A DNA stretch of 11,952 nucleotides from Ruminococcus sp. (GCA_019417865.1 DYCW01000271.1:1-11952), one strand, 5' to 3'. Shown: positions 1 to 6,482, numbered from the stretch's first letter. A program made the numbers and translations. The notes: generated by a model from the letters alone, not told the origin.

Positions 1-109
1 CCATAATGCCCCACATAATCACAATGGATTCATGTACTGGAATCCCGCCAAACAGCGGAATCGTGAAGGCGACTTCGGTTTGCAGTTCTTCTGTCAATGC
101 TTCTCCCAT
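1..109 (-). CDS. atpB: Probable F0F1 ATP synthase subunit a, N-terminal part (runs off the left edge)
   Basis: Reading leftwards from an ATG at 109-107 gives 36 residues open to the window edge, including VAFTIPLFGGIPVHES followed by IVIMWGIM. A short acidic start, then an F-x-IP-x-FGGIP-V-x-ES motif leading into a hydrophobic helix, is how subunit a of the F0 proton channel begins in many Clostridia (family knowledge). Subunit a is a membrane protein that forms the proton half-channels against the c-ring. The start is supported by an AGGAGAGG ribosome binding site at 121-128. An in-frame ATG at 160-158 lacks a ribosome binding site and sits among leader hairpins, so I rejected it. If correct, the rest of the atp operon lies to the left. 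Only 36 residues are visible, so another membrane protein is possible. Confidence 0.6.
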   Translation of the reverse strand, partial: MGEALTEELQTEVAFTIPLFGGIPVHESIVIMWGIM

Positions 110-136
110 TATCTCACCATCCTCTCCTACAGGCTC

Positions 137-184
137 TTTTGCAGCAAGTGCAAAAGGCATCTGCCGTATGGTAATCAACGGCAG
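137..184 (-). other. Two tandem hairpins in the atpB leader
   Basis: CTGCCGT (161-167) pairs with ACGGCAG (178-184), and TTTTGCA (137-143) pairs with TGCAAAA (149-155). Both are 7-bp perfect stems just upstream of the AGGAGAGG ribosome binding site at 121-128. They could affect translation or mRNA stability; that role is inference. Neither is followed by a T-run, so they are not terminators. Confidence 0.45.
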
Positions 185-234
185 AATTAAAAGTGTTGAT
201 TATTAGAACACTGTTGTGTTTCGTTCTGTTTATC

Positions 235-263
235 ATTATACACAGCTCCCTGTGAAAATGCAA
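235..263 (-). promoter_or_regulatory. Possible second sigma-A promoter P2 for atpB
   Basis: TTGCAT (263-258) and a perfect TATAAT (240-235) are spaced 17 bp on the minus strand, closer to the gene than P1. The spacer contains an inverted repeat, CACAG-CTCC-CTGTG (241-254). The weak -35 makes this less certain than P1. Confidence 0.45.
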
Positions 264-376
264 GCATTAAAACACGTCAAAATGACGAATATGGGACAAA
301 TTACAGAAAGTTGTTTCGTATGCAACAGTTCTGTTTATTCGGAATTTTGGCAGGTCTGCAACCAGCACTTTTAATC

Positions 377-405
377 ATTATAGAACTTTCAGAGAAAAAA
401 GTCAA
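377..405 (-). promoter_or_regulatory. Sigma-A promoter P1 for atpB
   Basis: On the minus strand TTGACT (405-400) and TATAAT (382-377) are separated by exactly 17 bp. Transcription would start near 370 and give a leader of about 260 nt before the atpB start. Confidence 0.75.
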
Positions 406-582
406 TGTTTTCAGACTTTCCTTTTTGCACGATTTTTCTTGAAAAACAAAGTCTTTTTCTGCTTAAAAGAACATTTTTGAAAGTCCGGGAAGATTATGTC
501 AAAGGTTCTAATCGTTTTAGAATGCTTTTTGGTGCATCTTCACAAAAGGACAACTGTATGCAGACAGCAAACAAAACTGCCC

Positions 583-623
583 AAAACAGAAGCACCGTTA
601 CCCGATGGATAACGGTGCTTCTG
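583..623 (-). terminator. Intrinsic terminator of the candidate small RNA
   Basis: CAGAAGCACCGTTA (587-600) and TAACGGTGCTTCTG (610-623) form a perfect 14-bp stem with a 9-nt loop. On the minus strand TTTT (586-583) follows, then a further T-rich stretch. The plus side has no T-run, so it acts leftwards. Confidence 0.75.
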
Positions 624-734
624 GATTGATATAGAATAGAAGAGAGGATAGCAAATTAAGAGGCTACAGAGCGATTCCGATTATAAGAAGAAAGGGACAG
701 GCAATCAAAGCCTGTGTAGTTCTCTGTAGCTTGC
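583..734 (-). ncRNA. Candidate small RNA of about 152 nt, unknown family
   Basis: No gene lies between atpB and purB, but the minus strand carries a complete transcription unit. A consensus promoter (741-769) precedes a predicted start near 734. The 5' domain is closed by GCTACAGAG (730-722) pairing with CTCTGTAGC (671-663), and holds an inner hairpin ACAGGC / GCCTGT (715-710 with 702-697). A roughly 38-nt linker follows (about 662-624), pyrimidine-rich and without obvious structure, containing TATCCTCTCTTCTATTCT. The RNA ends in a 14-bp terminator stem (623-587) followed by TTTT. I see no ORF with a ribosome binding site inside it. It resembles trans-acting sRNAs with an exposed C/U-rich seed, but I cannot match it to 6S RNA, SRP RNA, a T-box or a riboswitch. 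A second promoter-like pair inside the unit (TTGATT 708-703, TATAAT 685-680, 17-bp spacing) could make a shorter form. Confidence 0.55.
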
Positions 735-740
735 ATTTTT

Positions 741-769
741 ATTTTAGCACATTTTTTTAGAAATGTCAA
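741..769 (-). promoter_or_regulatory. Strong sigma-A promoter with A-tract upstream element for the candidate small RNA
   Basis: A perfect TTGACA (769-764) lies 17 bp from TAAAAT (746-741) on the minus strand. Immediately upstream (about 772-790) are phased A-tracts resembling an UP element, as found at strongly expressed genes. Confidence 0.75.
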
Positions 770-893
770 CTATTTTTTCAAATTTTTTCTATGTTTATTT
801 GTGAAAGTTGCAGTATAAGAAAAAGAAGACAAAGACAACATCTATTTTTATTTTACGGGGAAAAAACAGTGATTTTCAAACAAAATCGGTCGT

Positions 894-928
894 TAAAGAA
901 TGCCCCCGGCTGGAGAAGCAGGGGGCAT
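894..928 (-). terminator. Terminator of purB
   Basis: ATGCCCCC and GGGGGCAT (900-907 with 921-928) form an 8-bp GC-rich stem with a 13-nt loop, 34 bp beyond the purB stop codon. On the minus strand it is followed by TTCTTT. The interval 770-893 between it and the small-RNA promoter holds nothing else that I can identify. Confidence 0.65.
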
Positions 929-961
929 GGATGGGAGTGGGAGGGATAATCACGCTTGCAA

Positions 962-2398
962 TCAGTTCTTCATTTCATAGCGTTCGCCAATCAGAGAAGC
1001 ATTGGCAGCCAGAATCGGACGAATGCAGGTGTCTACAAATTCTTCGGTCTGCTGTTCACTTCTGCCAGTGAAGTTTTCTGGCTGCAAAATCGCATCCAAT
1101 TCTTCCTTTGTAATCATGAACATCGGATCCGCCAGAATCATATCACACAGGTCATTTTCCAGCCCGTCTTCTTTGACATGTTTGCCGGCAATCATGGAAT
1201 ATTCCCGAATTTTTTCGTGCAGAGCCTGTCGGTCGCCGCCCTTTTTGACTGCATCCATCATGATATTTTCAGTTGCCATGAACGGCAGTTCCCGCATGAT
1301 CCGCTGCCGAATCATCTTCGGATACACCACCAGACCATCTGTGACATTCAGCATGATATTCAGAATGGCATCAATGGCAAGGCATGCCTCTGGTACAGAA
1401 ACACGCTTGTTTGCAGAGTCATCCAGTGTCCGTTCAAACCATTGTGTACCAGCGGTGAATGCTGGATTGAGGCTGTCAATCATGACATATCTTGCCAGGG
1501 AAGTGATTCGTTCGCATCGCATCGGATTCCGCTTATATGCCATAGCAGAAGAGCCGATTTGCGTCTTTTCAAAAGGTTCTTCCATTTCCTTAAAGCTTTG
1601 CAGCAGACGCATATCATTGGAAAATTTCGAGCAGGATTGTGCAATGCCGCTCAGGGTTGCCAGTATCTGTGCATCGATTTTTCTGGAGTAAGTCTGACCA
1701 GAAACCGGCACCACGCCGGAAAAGCCCATTTCCTCTGCAATCATTTGCTCCAGCTTTTTTACCTTTTCGGCATTGCCTTCAAACAATTCCATAAAGGAAG
1801 CTTGTGTACCGGTTGTTCCCTTGGAGCCAAGCAGCTTCAGATTGGAAATCCGGAAATCCAGTTCGTTTAGGTCCATGAGCAGTTCATTCATCCAGAGGGT
1901 GGCACGCTTGCCGACCGTAGTCAGCTGTGCCGGCTGTAGATGGGTGTAGGCAAGGGCTGGCATTCCCTTGTACTGCATAGCGAATTTTGAGAGATTTGCC
2001 AGCACATTGATCAGCTTGCGGCGAATAATCTGCAATGCTTCCCGCATTACAATAATATCGGTGTTATCTCCTACATAACAGGAAGTTGCACCCAGGTGAA
2101 TAATGCCCTTTGCATGCGGGCAGACTTGACCATAAGCATAGACATGAGACATGACATCGTGCCGCACGACACGTTCCCGTGCTTCTGCAACATCGTAATC
2201 AATGTTGTAGACATTGTCCTCCAGTTCTTTTACCTGAGATGGGGTAATCGGCAGACCAAGTTCCATTTCTGCCCGTGCCAGAGCCACCCAAAGTTTTCTC
2301 CAGGTGGTAAATTTCTTGTCAGCAGAAAAAACGTGCTGCATTTCTTCGCTGGCATACCGTGTGCAAAACGGACTTTCATAGCTTGTTGTATTTCGCAT
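962..2398 (-). CDS. purB: Adenylosuccinate lyase
   Basis: PurB catalyses two fumarate-releasing steps of purine synthesis: SAICAR to AICAR, and adenylosuccinate to AMP. It is a cytosolic homotetramer of the fumarase/aspartase superfamily. The 478 residues are full length for the family. Visible motifs are RHDVMSHV (about 79-86), HLGATS with a following DN (about 101-112), YTHLQPAQ (about 151-158, with a catalytic histidine) and the superfamily signature GSSAMAYKRNP (about 282-292), which carries the flexible-loop serine. The start at 2398 follows an AGAGAGG ribosome binding site about 5-8 nt upstream. The gene has its own promoter (2463-2491) and terminator and stands alone. It ends in TGA, which shows that TGA is a normal stop in this genome. 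Confidence 0.96.
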   Translation of the reverse strand: MRNTTSYESPFCTRYASEEMQHVFSADKKFTTWRKLWVALARAEMELGLPITPSQVKELEDNVYNIDYDVAEARERVVRHDVMSHVYAYGQVCPHAKGIIHLGATSCYVGDNTDIIVMREALQIIRRKLINVLANLSKFAMQYKGMPALAYTHLQPAQLTTVGKRATLWMNELLMDLNELDFRISNLKLLGSKGTTGTQASFMELFEGNAEKVKKLEQMIAEEMGFSGVVPVSGQTYSRKIDAQILATLSGIAQSCSKFSNDMRLLQSFKEMEEPFEKTQIGSSAMAYKRNPMRCERITSLARYVMIDSLNPAFTAGTQWFERTLDDSANKRVSVPEACLAIDAILNIMLNVTDGLVVYPKMIRQRIMRELPFMATENIMMDAVKKGGDRQALHEKIREYSMIAGKHVKEDGLENDLCDMILADPMFMITKEELDAILQPENFTGRSEQQTEEFVDTCIRPILAANASLIGERYEMKN

Positions 2399-2418
2399 AA
2401 TTTTGTTCCTCTCTTTTT

Positions 2419-2447
2419 ACACAGAACAAGTGAGCGTAATTCTGTGT
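2419..2447 (-). other. Hairpin in the purB leader
   Basis: ACACAGAA (2419-2426) and TTCTGTGT (2440-2447) form an 8-bp perfect inverted repeat with a 13-nt loop, between the transcription start and the ribosome binding site. There is no T-run after it. A role in translation control or mRNA stability is possible but unproven. Confidence 0.5.
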
Positions 2448-2462
2448 AGGATTACGATTTCT

Positions 2463-2491
2463 ATTATAGCGGAATTTTTTGTTTCCGTCAA
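2463..2491 (-). promoter_or_regulatory. Sigma-A promoter of purB
   Basis: TTGACG (2491-2486), 17 bp, TATAAT (2468-2463) on the minus strand. The start is expected near 2456, giving a leader of about 58 nt. Confidence 0.8.
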
Positions 2492-2496
2492 CCTTT

Positions 2497-3387
2497 TCAG
2501 AAAGTTCGATAGGATAGCGTTTCTTGTTCGGAGAGTGCCGCTTGAATTTGGTCTTCGGATAGACCGAACTTTCTAAGGTTTTCCATAATTCGCTGCCGTT
2601 CTTCTGCTTTACCTTTTTCCAATCCTTGTGCCATTCCCTGTTCCAATCCTTGTGCCAGTCCTTGTGCCATTCCTTTTTCCAAGGCAGCATGAATGGCGGT
2701 TGCTTCATCATGCAGTGCTTTTTCTCGCATTTCTGCCATATAACGCATTTTTTCATCTGCACTCAATTCTCGTAGCACTAGAATTGCCTGACTGATTTCT
2801 TGTACACTTGTTTGTTCTAACATCTGCAATTCCTCCTCGGTTTCGGCGTTGATTAGTTGAAGCCAAAGTTCCAGCGGTTTATCTTTGTTCGGATGCTTTC
2901 CGATTTTTTTCAGTTCAAAAAAGTGGATTGCAAAGTGGTCGCTCAATACTTTATGTCGATTCTTTTCCATAATCTTGAAGTGAGAATGATAATCTGGGCA
3001 GTCAAACAAGTTGAAATTGACGATATTGATGCAGATTGTTTCCCGCAGTTGACTGTAGTCCTCACCACTTTTTAATTCGTCACTATAAATCTTTGACCAG
3101 TAGAACAGCGTCCGTTCTCGAAAACTCGGCTCATCACTGATCTGCATTTCTATGTTGACGATTCGTTCCTCCACCTGCATTTTTAAGTCCACCCGACTGA
3201 ACTTATTTGCAATGTGATCGGGGATTCATTCCACATTGTCCATGATAATTCGTTTAATGGAATCCCTTGGGATTTCTAGCAGTCGGGACAGAAAGTCAGC
3301 CAGAAGGTGTTCATTTTCTTTTCTGCCGAACATTGCTTTGAAAATGACATCTAATTTCAGTTTTACGATTCGGTTGTTCTGTGTCAT
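2497..3387 (-). pseudogene. Rpn-type PD-(D/E)XK nuclease/transposase, interrupted by one in-frame TGA
   Basis: The N-terminal part starts at ATG 3387 behind an AAAGGA site: MTQNNRIVKLKLDVIFKAMFG, then NEHLLADFLSRLLEIP. It stops at TGA 3228-3226 after NVE. The same frame continues without a shift through IPDHIANKFSRVDLKMQ and VNIEMQIS to the end at 2497. A later GTG at 3192 could start the second part, but no ribosome binding site supports it. Together the parts make about 296 codons, the usual length for this family of RecA-independent recombination-promoting nucleases, and include the conserved IExQ motif near the nuclease core. The C-terminal region (about 2602-2673) carries six four-residue GxxQ/GxxK repeats, also typical. 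The promoter is intact, so the disruption looks recent. A sequencing error is the main alternative. Confidence 0.8.
2602..2673 (-). repeat. Six 12-bp tandem repeats encoding the GxxQ/GxxK tail of the Rpn-type gene
   Basis: Six consecutive 4-codon units read GMAQ, GLAQ, GLEQ, GMAQ, GLEK, GKAE. The DNA units centre on CCTTGTGCCATT on the plus strand. Such tails vary in copy number within this family. Confidence 0.7.
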
Positions 3388-3415
3388 GGCGATCCCGTCC
3401 TTTCGTTCTCTTTTT

Positions 3416-3444
3416 ATTATAGCATGAATCGGTTGCAATAGCAA
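3416..3444 (-). promoter_or_regulatory. Sigma-A promoter of the Rpn-type gene
   Basis: TTGCTA (3444-3439), 17 bp, TATAAT (3421-3416) on the minus strand, about 30 bp upstream of the ATG at 3387. It is back to back with the GH25 promoter. Confidence 0.65.
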
Positions 3445-3486
3445 GAAAATTGAAACCGAATTTTCATAGAAAAATGCAAAAACCAG

Positions 3487-3515
3487 TTGACTATTTTGTC
3501 ATTTTCGGCTATCAT
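3487..3515 (+). promoter_or_regulatory. Sigma-A promoter of the GH25-ROK unit
   Basis: TTGACT (3487-3492), 17 bp, TATCAT (3510-3515). The start is expected near 3522, leaving a leader of about 120 nt before the GH25 start. Confidence 0.7.
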
Positions 3516-3589
3516 ATAAGAGGAGAGCGGAATTCTGCCTGTAGTCAGAGGGTGCAGTGGTGTTCCGTTTCAGACAGGAGGATGCAGAA

Positions 3590-3640
3590 ATGCAGAAAAA
3601 AAGAAATCAAACGGCGGCAGTTGTCGTGGAGCAGGAGTGA
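3590..3640 (+). CDS. Short upstream ORF (16 residues) with an ideal ribosome binding site, ending just before GH25
   Basis: ATG 3590 lies 8 nt after a perfect AGGAGG (3576-3581) and reads MQKKRNQTAAVVVEQE before TGA at 3638-3640. The stop is 4 nt before the GTG proposed as the GH25 start, and the AGGAG for that GTG lies inside the last codons. This would allow translational coupling. Alternatively it is the original N-terminus of the GH25 protein, now cut off by a small frameshift: the basic peptide leads naturally into the basic, pre-membrane stretch of the main frame. I cannot decide between these from one sequence. Confidence 0.4.
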   Translation: MQKKRNQTAAVVVEQE

Positions 3641-3644
3641 GGGC

Positions 3645-4433
3645 GTGCAGCAGAGAACAAAAAAAAGACGATATGGAAAATATATCTTCCGCTGGTGCAT
3701 GGTTTTGCTGATGATTGGCTTGCTGATATTCGGCAGTGTTTGTGGTTTGCGTCTGCGGCATTTTTACAAGGCAATCAATGGGGAAATTCCAGCAGAAAAA
3801 CCGGATTTGTCCAAGTTCCCGGTGCAGGGGATTGACATCTCTCGCTATCAGGGTGACATCAATTGGGAAGTTCTTTCCAAAGAAGATCACGTACAGTTTG
3901 CTTTTATCAAAGCCACAGAGGGCAGCACCTATCAGGACGATTTATTTACACAGAACTGGGAGGAAGCTGAAAAAGCTGGCGTATTTGTGGGAGCCTATCA
4001 TTTTTTTCGGTTTGAGTCAGATGGCAAGGAACAGGCAGAAAACTTTATCGCCACCGTACCGAAATTGGAAAATACGTTACCGCCAGTGGTCGATGTAGAG
4101 ATCTATGACACAGAGACAGTCCCTAATCCAGATGGAGCACGATTGGAAATAAAAGAAATGTTGACACGATTGGAAGAATATTATGGCGTCAAACCCATTT
4201 TATACACGAATCCAAGCACGTATATCGATTATCTGATGGGACATCGCTGGGGTTATAAAATTTGGATGAGCAATCCCTATTGTGAGCCGATTGTTGACTG
4301 GACATTTTGGCAGTATAGCTTTGAAGGCGAATTGCAGGGTTTTGCACAGGATAATATTCCTGTAGACTTGAATGTATATCATGGCAGCCGAAAGCAGTTT
4401 CTGAAGGAATTTTCCCTACAGGAATCGGTATGA
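3645..4433 (+). CDS. Membrane-anchored GH25 family lysozyme-like muramidase
   Basis: GH25 enzymes cleave the MurNAc-GlcNAc beta-1,4 bond of peptidoglycan. From GTG 3645 the protein has 262 residues: a basic start (RTKKRRYGK), one membrane segment (about 17-36), a short linker, then the GH25 barrel. Motifs are GIDISRYQGDINW (about 62-74), FAFIKATEG (85-93), GAYHFFRF (116-123), PPVVDVE (146-152, acidic catalytic pair), KPILYTNPS, IWMSNP, FWQYS and PVDLNVYHG. The predicted topology is N-terminus inside with the enzyme domain facing the wall. GTG 3645 has AGGAG at 3633-3637 with a 7-nt spacer. The alternative in-frame ATG 3582 directly abuts AGGAGG, a poor spacing. A frameshifted longer N-terminus from 3590 is also possible. 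The ROK gene follows 88 bp later with no clear promoter between them. Confidence 0.9.
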   Translation: MQQRTKKRRYGKYIFRWCMVLLMIGLLIFGSVCGLRLRHFYKAINGEIPAEKPDLSKFPVQGIDISRYQGDINWEVLSKEDHVQFAFIKATEGSTYQDDLFTQNWEEAEKAGVFVGAYHFFRFESDGKEQAENFIATVPKLENTLPPVVDVEIYDTETVPNPDGARLEIKEMLTRLEEYYGVKPILYTNPSTYIDYLMGHRWGYKIWMSNPYCEPIVDWTFWQYSFEGELQGFAQDNIPVDLNVYHGSRKQFLKEFSLQESV

Positions 4434-4473
4434 AAGCCGCACATTCGCAGCATATTCACAGCACAGCAAATAA

Positions 4474-4492
4474 CCGTTTCCGGTGGAAACGG
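4474..4492 (+). other. Hairpin between the GH25 and ROK genes
   Basis: CCGTTTCC (4474-4481) and GGAAACGG (4485-4492) form an 8-bp stem with a GGT loop, 13 bp before the ROK ribosome binding site. No T-run follows on the plus strand, so it is more likely an mRNA-processing or stability element than a terminator. Confidence 0.5.
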
Positions 4493-4521
4493 AAAAATAT
4501 CCATTAGGAGGAACTTTTAAC

Positions 4522-5463
4522 ATGAAGTATTATATCGGAATTGACTTGGGCGGTACCAATATTGTAGCTGGTGTTGTCAATGAATCGTATGAAATTCTGG
4601 CAAAGGCAAGTGTAAAAACCAACCTGCCTCGTCCGGAACAGGAGATCGCAGCTGATATGGCAAAGGTTGCAAAAGAGGCAGCGGAAAAAGCTGGTCTGAC
4701 CATGGAGCAAATCGAATGGGTCGGCATTGGAACACCGGGCGTTGCGAACAGCGAAACCGGTATCATTGAATATTCCAATAACCTTGGTTTCTTCAACACA
4801 CCAATGGTAAAATATATGGAAGAGGCACTCGGCAGACCAGCATTTATTGAGAACGATGCCAATGCAGCGGCTTACGGCGAATATGTAGCTGGTGCAGCAA
4901 AGGGGGCAAAGAATGCTGTCTGCATTACTCTGGGCACTGGCGTCGGTGGCGGTATTGTCATTGATGGAAAGATTTACAGTGGCTCCAACTTTGGCGGTGC
5001 AGAAATCGGACACACTGTAATCTCTGTAGATGGTCCGCAGTGTACTTGTGGCAGAAAGGGCTGCTTTGAGGTGTATTCCTCTGCAACGGGTCTGATCCGG
5101 ATGACAAAGGAAGCGATTGCAGCACATCCGGATAGCATGATGGCAGAAGAGGAGCATATTAGTGGTAGAACCGCATTTGATTACATGCGGAAGGGCGATG
5201 CAACGGCAAAGGAAGTGGTAGACAAGTACATAAAGTACCTGGCTGCTGGCATCACCAATACTTTGAACATTTTCCAGCCGGATGTGCTGTGTATTGGCGG
5301 TGGGGTCTGCAATGAGGGCGATCCGCTGCTGCTGCCGATGAAGGAAATCGTAGCACGGGAAAACTATACCAGAAACTCGAAAAAGAATGCAGAAATTGTG
5401 ATTGCAAAGCTGGGCAATGATGCGGGCATCATTGGTGCAGCCTTCCTAGGAAATGCACAGTAA
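4522..5463 (+). CDS. glcK: ROK-family glucokinase
   Basis: Predicted cytosolic ATP-dependent hexokinase making glucose 6-phosphate. The 313 residues match the usual ROK glucokinase length. Motifs are DLGGTN (8-13, phosphate-binding loop), GIGTPG (68-73), ENDANAAAYGE (110-120, with catalytic Asp112), LGTGVGGG (137-144), GGAEIGH (158-164) and the zinc-binding CTCGRKGCFE (174-183), which marks the ROK kinases; IGGGV (258-262) completes the ATP site. ATG 4522 lies 10 nt after a perfect AGGAGG (4506-4511). An in-frame GTG at 4483 lies inside the upstream hairpin and lacks such a site. There is no DNA-binding domain, so this is a kinase and not a ROK repressor. Substrate is inferred: N-acetylglucosamine or another hexose is possible, which would fit co-transcription with a lysozyme. 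Confidence 0.92.
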   Translation: MKYYIGIDLGGTNIVAGVVNESYEILAKASVKTNLPRPEQEIAADMAKVAKEAAEKAGLTMEQIEWVGIGTPGVANSETGIIEYSNNLGFFNTPMVKYMEEALGRPAFIENDANAAAYGEYVAGAAKGAKNAVCITLGTGVGGGIVIDGKIYSGSNFGGAEIGHTVISVDGPQCTCGRKGCFEVYSSATGLIRMTKEAIAAHPDSMMAEEEHISGRTAFDYMRKGDATAKEVVDKYIKYLAAGITNTLNIFQPDVLCIGGGVCNEGDPLLLPMKEIVARENYTRNSKKNAEIVIAKLGNDAGIIGAAFLGNAQ

Positions 5464-5488
5464 GAATTTGTCTGCAAAATAAATGGAT

Positions 5489-5534
5489 AGAAAAACCGGA
5501 AAACATCGTATTTACGTTGCTTTCCGGTTTTTCT
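5489..5534. terminator. Bidirectional terminator between the ROK and dockerin genes
   Basis: AGAAAAACCGGAAA (5489-5502) and TTTCCGGTTTTTCT (5521-5534) form a 14-bp perfect stem with T-rich ends on both strands. It serves the ROK gene on plus and the convergent dockerin gene on minus. Confidence 0.85.
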
Positions 5535-5587
5535 GTTTTGGTTTGATATTTGTCAAAGGGGCATTTTGAAATTGTGTATTGTATCCA

Positions 5588-6412
5588 TTATTCCCAATCT
5601 ACGGATAAGCCCGCAGATTTTTTTGCATAATAGCTCAGGACTTGTACGGCATCTTCCACAGAAATGATACCATCATAATTTACATCACCAGCGGCGATTC
5701 CGCAAAATGTTTTGGAATTGACGGACAGGTTGGCAGAGCGTTTGGCATAATAAGTCAGGATAGAAACGGCATCTTCCACTGCTACTTGTTGATTTTGATC
5801 CACATCTCCGAGTCTGGCAAGAATCGGCTGATAAAAGTGATACCAAAGATTACAGTTTGTTTGTATAATGCTTTGATTTGACTCAAGTATAATATATTCT
5901 ATCAGATTCACATCTCCGGAATCCACATAGCCATTTGCGTTCAAATCCGCATAAACACATTGCCGTGGAGAAAGAGACGTTGTTCCGTTCATATACTTTT
6001 GCATCATGTTAATATCAAATACATTGACGCTGCCATCAAAATTCACATCACCATATCGACTGGTGACGGGAACCCCTCCATATCGGCTGTACCAAGATAA
6101 TTTAGAACGGGCGATAGATTCTGTATCTTTTTCCACATATATATTTGCTATGATATCAGAATCGGCACTATTTATGACACCATCCGCATTTAAATCAGCG
6201 TAGATTTTTTGTGTTGTGGTAAATGTTGCAGAGCCGTTTATATAGTTGTTTATGAGACTGATGTCAAATACATTGATACTGCCGTCGTTATTGACATCGC
6301 CATAATCACTGAGATTGACATTGATTGCAGATGTCGTGAGAGACAGACTGTTTATCAGCAAACAAGGCAACACAGCACACAGGGCAGCATATTTTTTGAA
6401 TTGTTTTTTCAT
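5588..6412 (-). CDS. Secreted protein made of three dockerin-type modules, no catalytic domain
   Basis: Dockerins are paired calcium-binding loop-helix units that bind cohesins, as in cellulosomes. The 274-residue protein has a signal peptide (MKKQFKKYAA, then a hydrophobic stretch, likely cut near TTSA at 26-29). Calcium loops of the D-x-N-x-D-G-x-x-N-x-x-D type are at 39-50 and 73-84 (module 1), 122-133 and 156-167 (module 2), and 203-214 and 243-254 (module 3). Loops at 203 (DVDQNQQVAVED) and 156 (DLNANGYVDSGD) deviate from consensus. Module 3 ends in YYAKRSANL and YYAKKSAGL segments typical of Ruminococcus dockerins. Nothing else is present: no glycoside hydrolase, carbohydrate-binding module, cohesin or anchor. 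ATG 6412 lies 9 nt after a perfect AGGAGG. A scaffold, adaptor or competitor for cohesins is inference. Confidence 0.88.
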   Translation of the reverse strand: MKKQFKKYAALCAVLPCLLINSLSLTTSAINVNLSDYGDVNNDGSINVFDISLINNYINGSATFTTTQKIYADLNADGVINSADSDIIANIYVEKDTESIARSKLSWYSRYGGVPVTSRYGDVNFDGSVNVFDINMMQKYMNGTTSLSPRQCVYADLNANGYVDSGDVNLIEYIILESNQSIIQTNCNLWYHFYQPILARLGDVDQNQQVAVEDAVSILTYYAKRSANLSVNSKTFCGIAAGDVNYDGIISVEDAVQVLSYYAKKSAGLSVDWE

Positions 6413-6432
6413 GAGAATGCACCTCCTTCCCA

Positions 6433-6461
6433 ATTATAGTATATTTTATAAAAAATGTCAA
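6433..6461 (-). promoter_or_regulatory. Perfect-consensus sigma-A promoter of the dockerin gene
   Basis: TTGACA (6461-6456), 17 bp, TATAAT (6438-6433) on the minus strand, matching consensus at all twelve positions. Transcription should start at about 6426-6428, on or within the AAGGAGG ribosome binding site (6428-6422). Confidence 0.85.
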
Positions 6462-6482
6462 TCTGTTTTTGAAAAAGAACAG

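Noticed and set aside
663..745. Plus-strand terminator-like hairpin followed by a T-rich run
   Set aside because: The stem is better explained as the closing stem of the minus-strand small RNA, and the T-run as the A-rich start of its promoter region. No plus-strand gene precedes it.
956..1870. Long plus-strand frame opposite purB
   Set aside because: It is antisense to a clear purB, has cysteine- and histidine-rich composition without domains and no ribosome binding site. It is a shadow frame.
2501..2510. Possible PurBox (ATCGAACTTT on minus) upstream of the purB promoter
   Set aside because: It matches only the CGAAC core, occurs singly, lies in the end of the neighbouring coding frame, and is absent near purA.
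3226..3228. TGA read as an amino acid (alternative code or selenocysteine)
   Set aside because: Other genes in the window end in TGA, and no selenocysteine insertion hairpin is apparent. A nonsense mutation or sequencing error is simpler.
4483..4521. Longer ROK start at GTG 4483
   Set aside because: It lies inside a hairpin, lacks a ribosome binding site and would translate through the perfect AGGAGG that serves ATG 4522.
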